64,000 bases of DNA from Enterococcus columbae (lineage in GTDB: Bacteria > Bacillota > Bacilli > Lactobacillales > Enterococcaceae), in the NCBI GenBank assembly GCA_020742395.1, contig DYWZ01000059.1, forward strand, positions 1 through 64,000. The letters run 5' to 3'. Below are positions 63,757 to 64,000 of this stretch, piece after piece. Position 1 is the stretch's first letter. Every line of letters begins with the position of its first letter. Position numbers and translations under genes: made by a program. Below the pieces are notes generated by a model that did no database searches, was not told the DNA's origin, and saw only the letters and a list, made by a program, of their open reading frames with translations.

Positions 63757-64000
63757 TTATCGAATAAAATTTTTCCCAAATTCTTGGATAATTTTAAGTA
63801 CTTCTTCTTGCTATTCTGATTTAAGTAAGGTACTGATCTTCGATTCAAAATGGGCTAAAAAAGCTAAATCAAAGCTACCATCAGCTTGCTTAGCAAAACT
63901 TTCTTGTAGTAGTGCTTGCGCTTTCTCTAAATCAGCTTCTTTAACACGATCTAGGATAAATTGATAAAATTTTTCTTGATAAGCATTTATTTTGCTAGTC
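63757..64000 (-). pseudogene. 3' part of a hypothetical protein gene with an internal amber codon
   Basis: Reads ...FAKQADGSFDLAFLAHFESKISTLLKSE*QEEVLKIIQEFGKNFIR* with TAG at 63811-63813 and TAA at 63757-63759. Confidence 0.45.

Noticed and set aside
1-64000. CRISPR array, prophage, restriction or other defence island
   Set aside because: No regularly spaced repeats and no phage structural, integrase or defence operon genes are visible. Apart from the IS patch, intron and DUF2829 gene, the window is core genome.

Overview
This is a low-GC Lactobacillales (Enterococcaceae-like) chromosomal window, mostly conserved housekeeping DNA on the minus strand. It contains gltBD, ileS-divIVA-ylmH-ylmG-sepF-yggS, the dcw cluster (ftsZ-ftsA-divIB-murG-murD-mraY-pbp-ftsL-rsmH-mraZ), recN-argR-tlyA-ispA-xseBA-folD-nusB-asp23-pepP, a mannose-class PTS with a LevR-type sigma54 activator, rplU-prp-rpmA, leuABCD, queT, proS and a DUF389 gene. 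The left edge is an accessory patch: a PepSY lipoprotein gene between two oppositely oriented IS256-family copies. The strongest hidden signal is a 401-nt group IA self-splicing intron (32468..32068, minus) inside tlyA. The ORF track shows only a truncated tlyA (31351..31872). The exon-intron pairing P1 and core helices P3, P4, P6, P7, P8 and P9 can all be drawn by hand. Precise removal of the intron joins a 32-codon exon in frame to a 238-codon exon, giving a full 270-aa TlyA. The intron has no ORF and abuts TTTAT, so it may be a miniature IStron-type element. Other cryptic elements are a leu attenuation leader peptide (MKKQAIQSFGLLLLLR) with a terminator and a CodY-like box, a preQ1-II-type riboswitch hidden in the over-extended queT ORF, T-boxes for ileS and proS, a sigma54 -24/-12 promoter with an ATACACT heptamer array, MraZ operator repeats, a Fur-like palindrome and CodY-like box at gltB, and several single-nucleotide gene disruptions. 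All calls come from manual reading; no database search or folding program was run.
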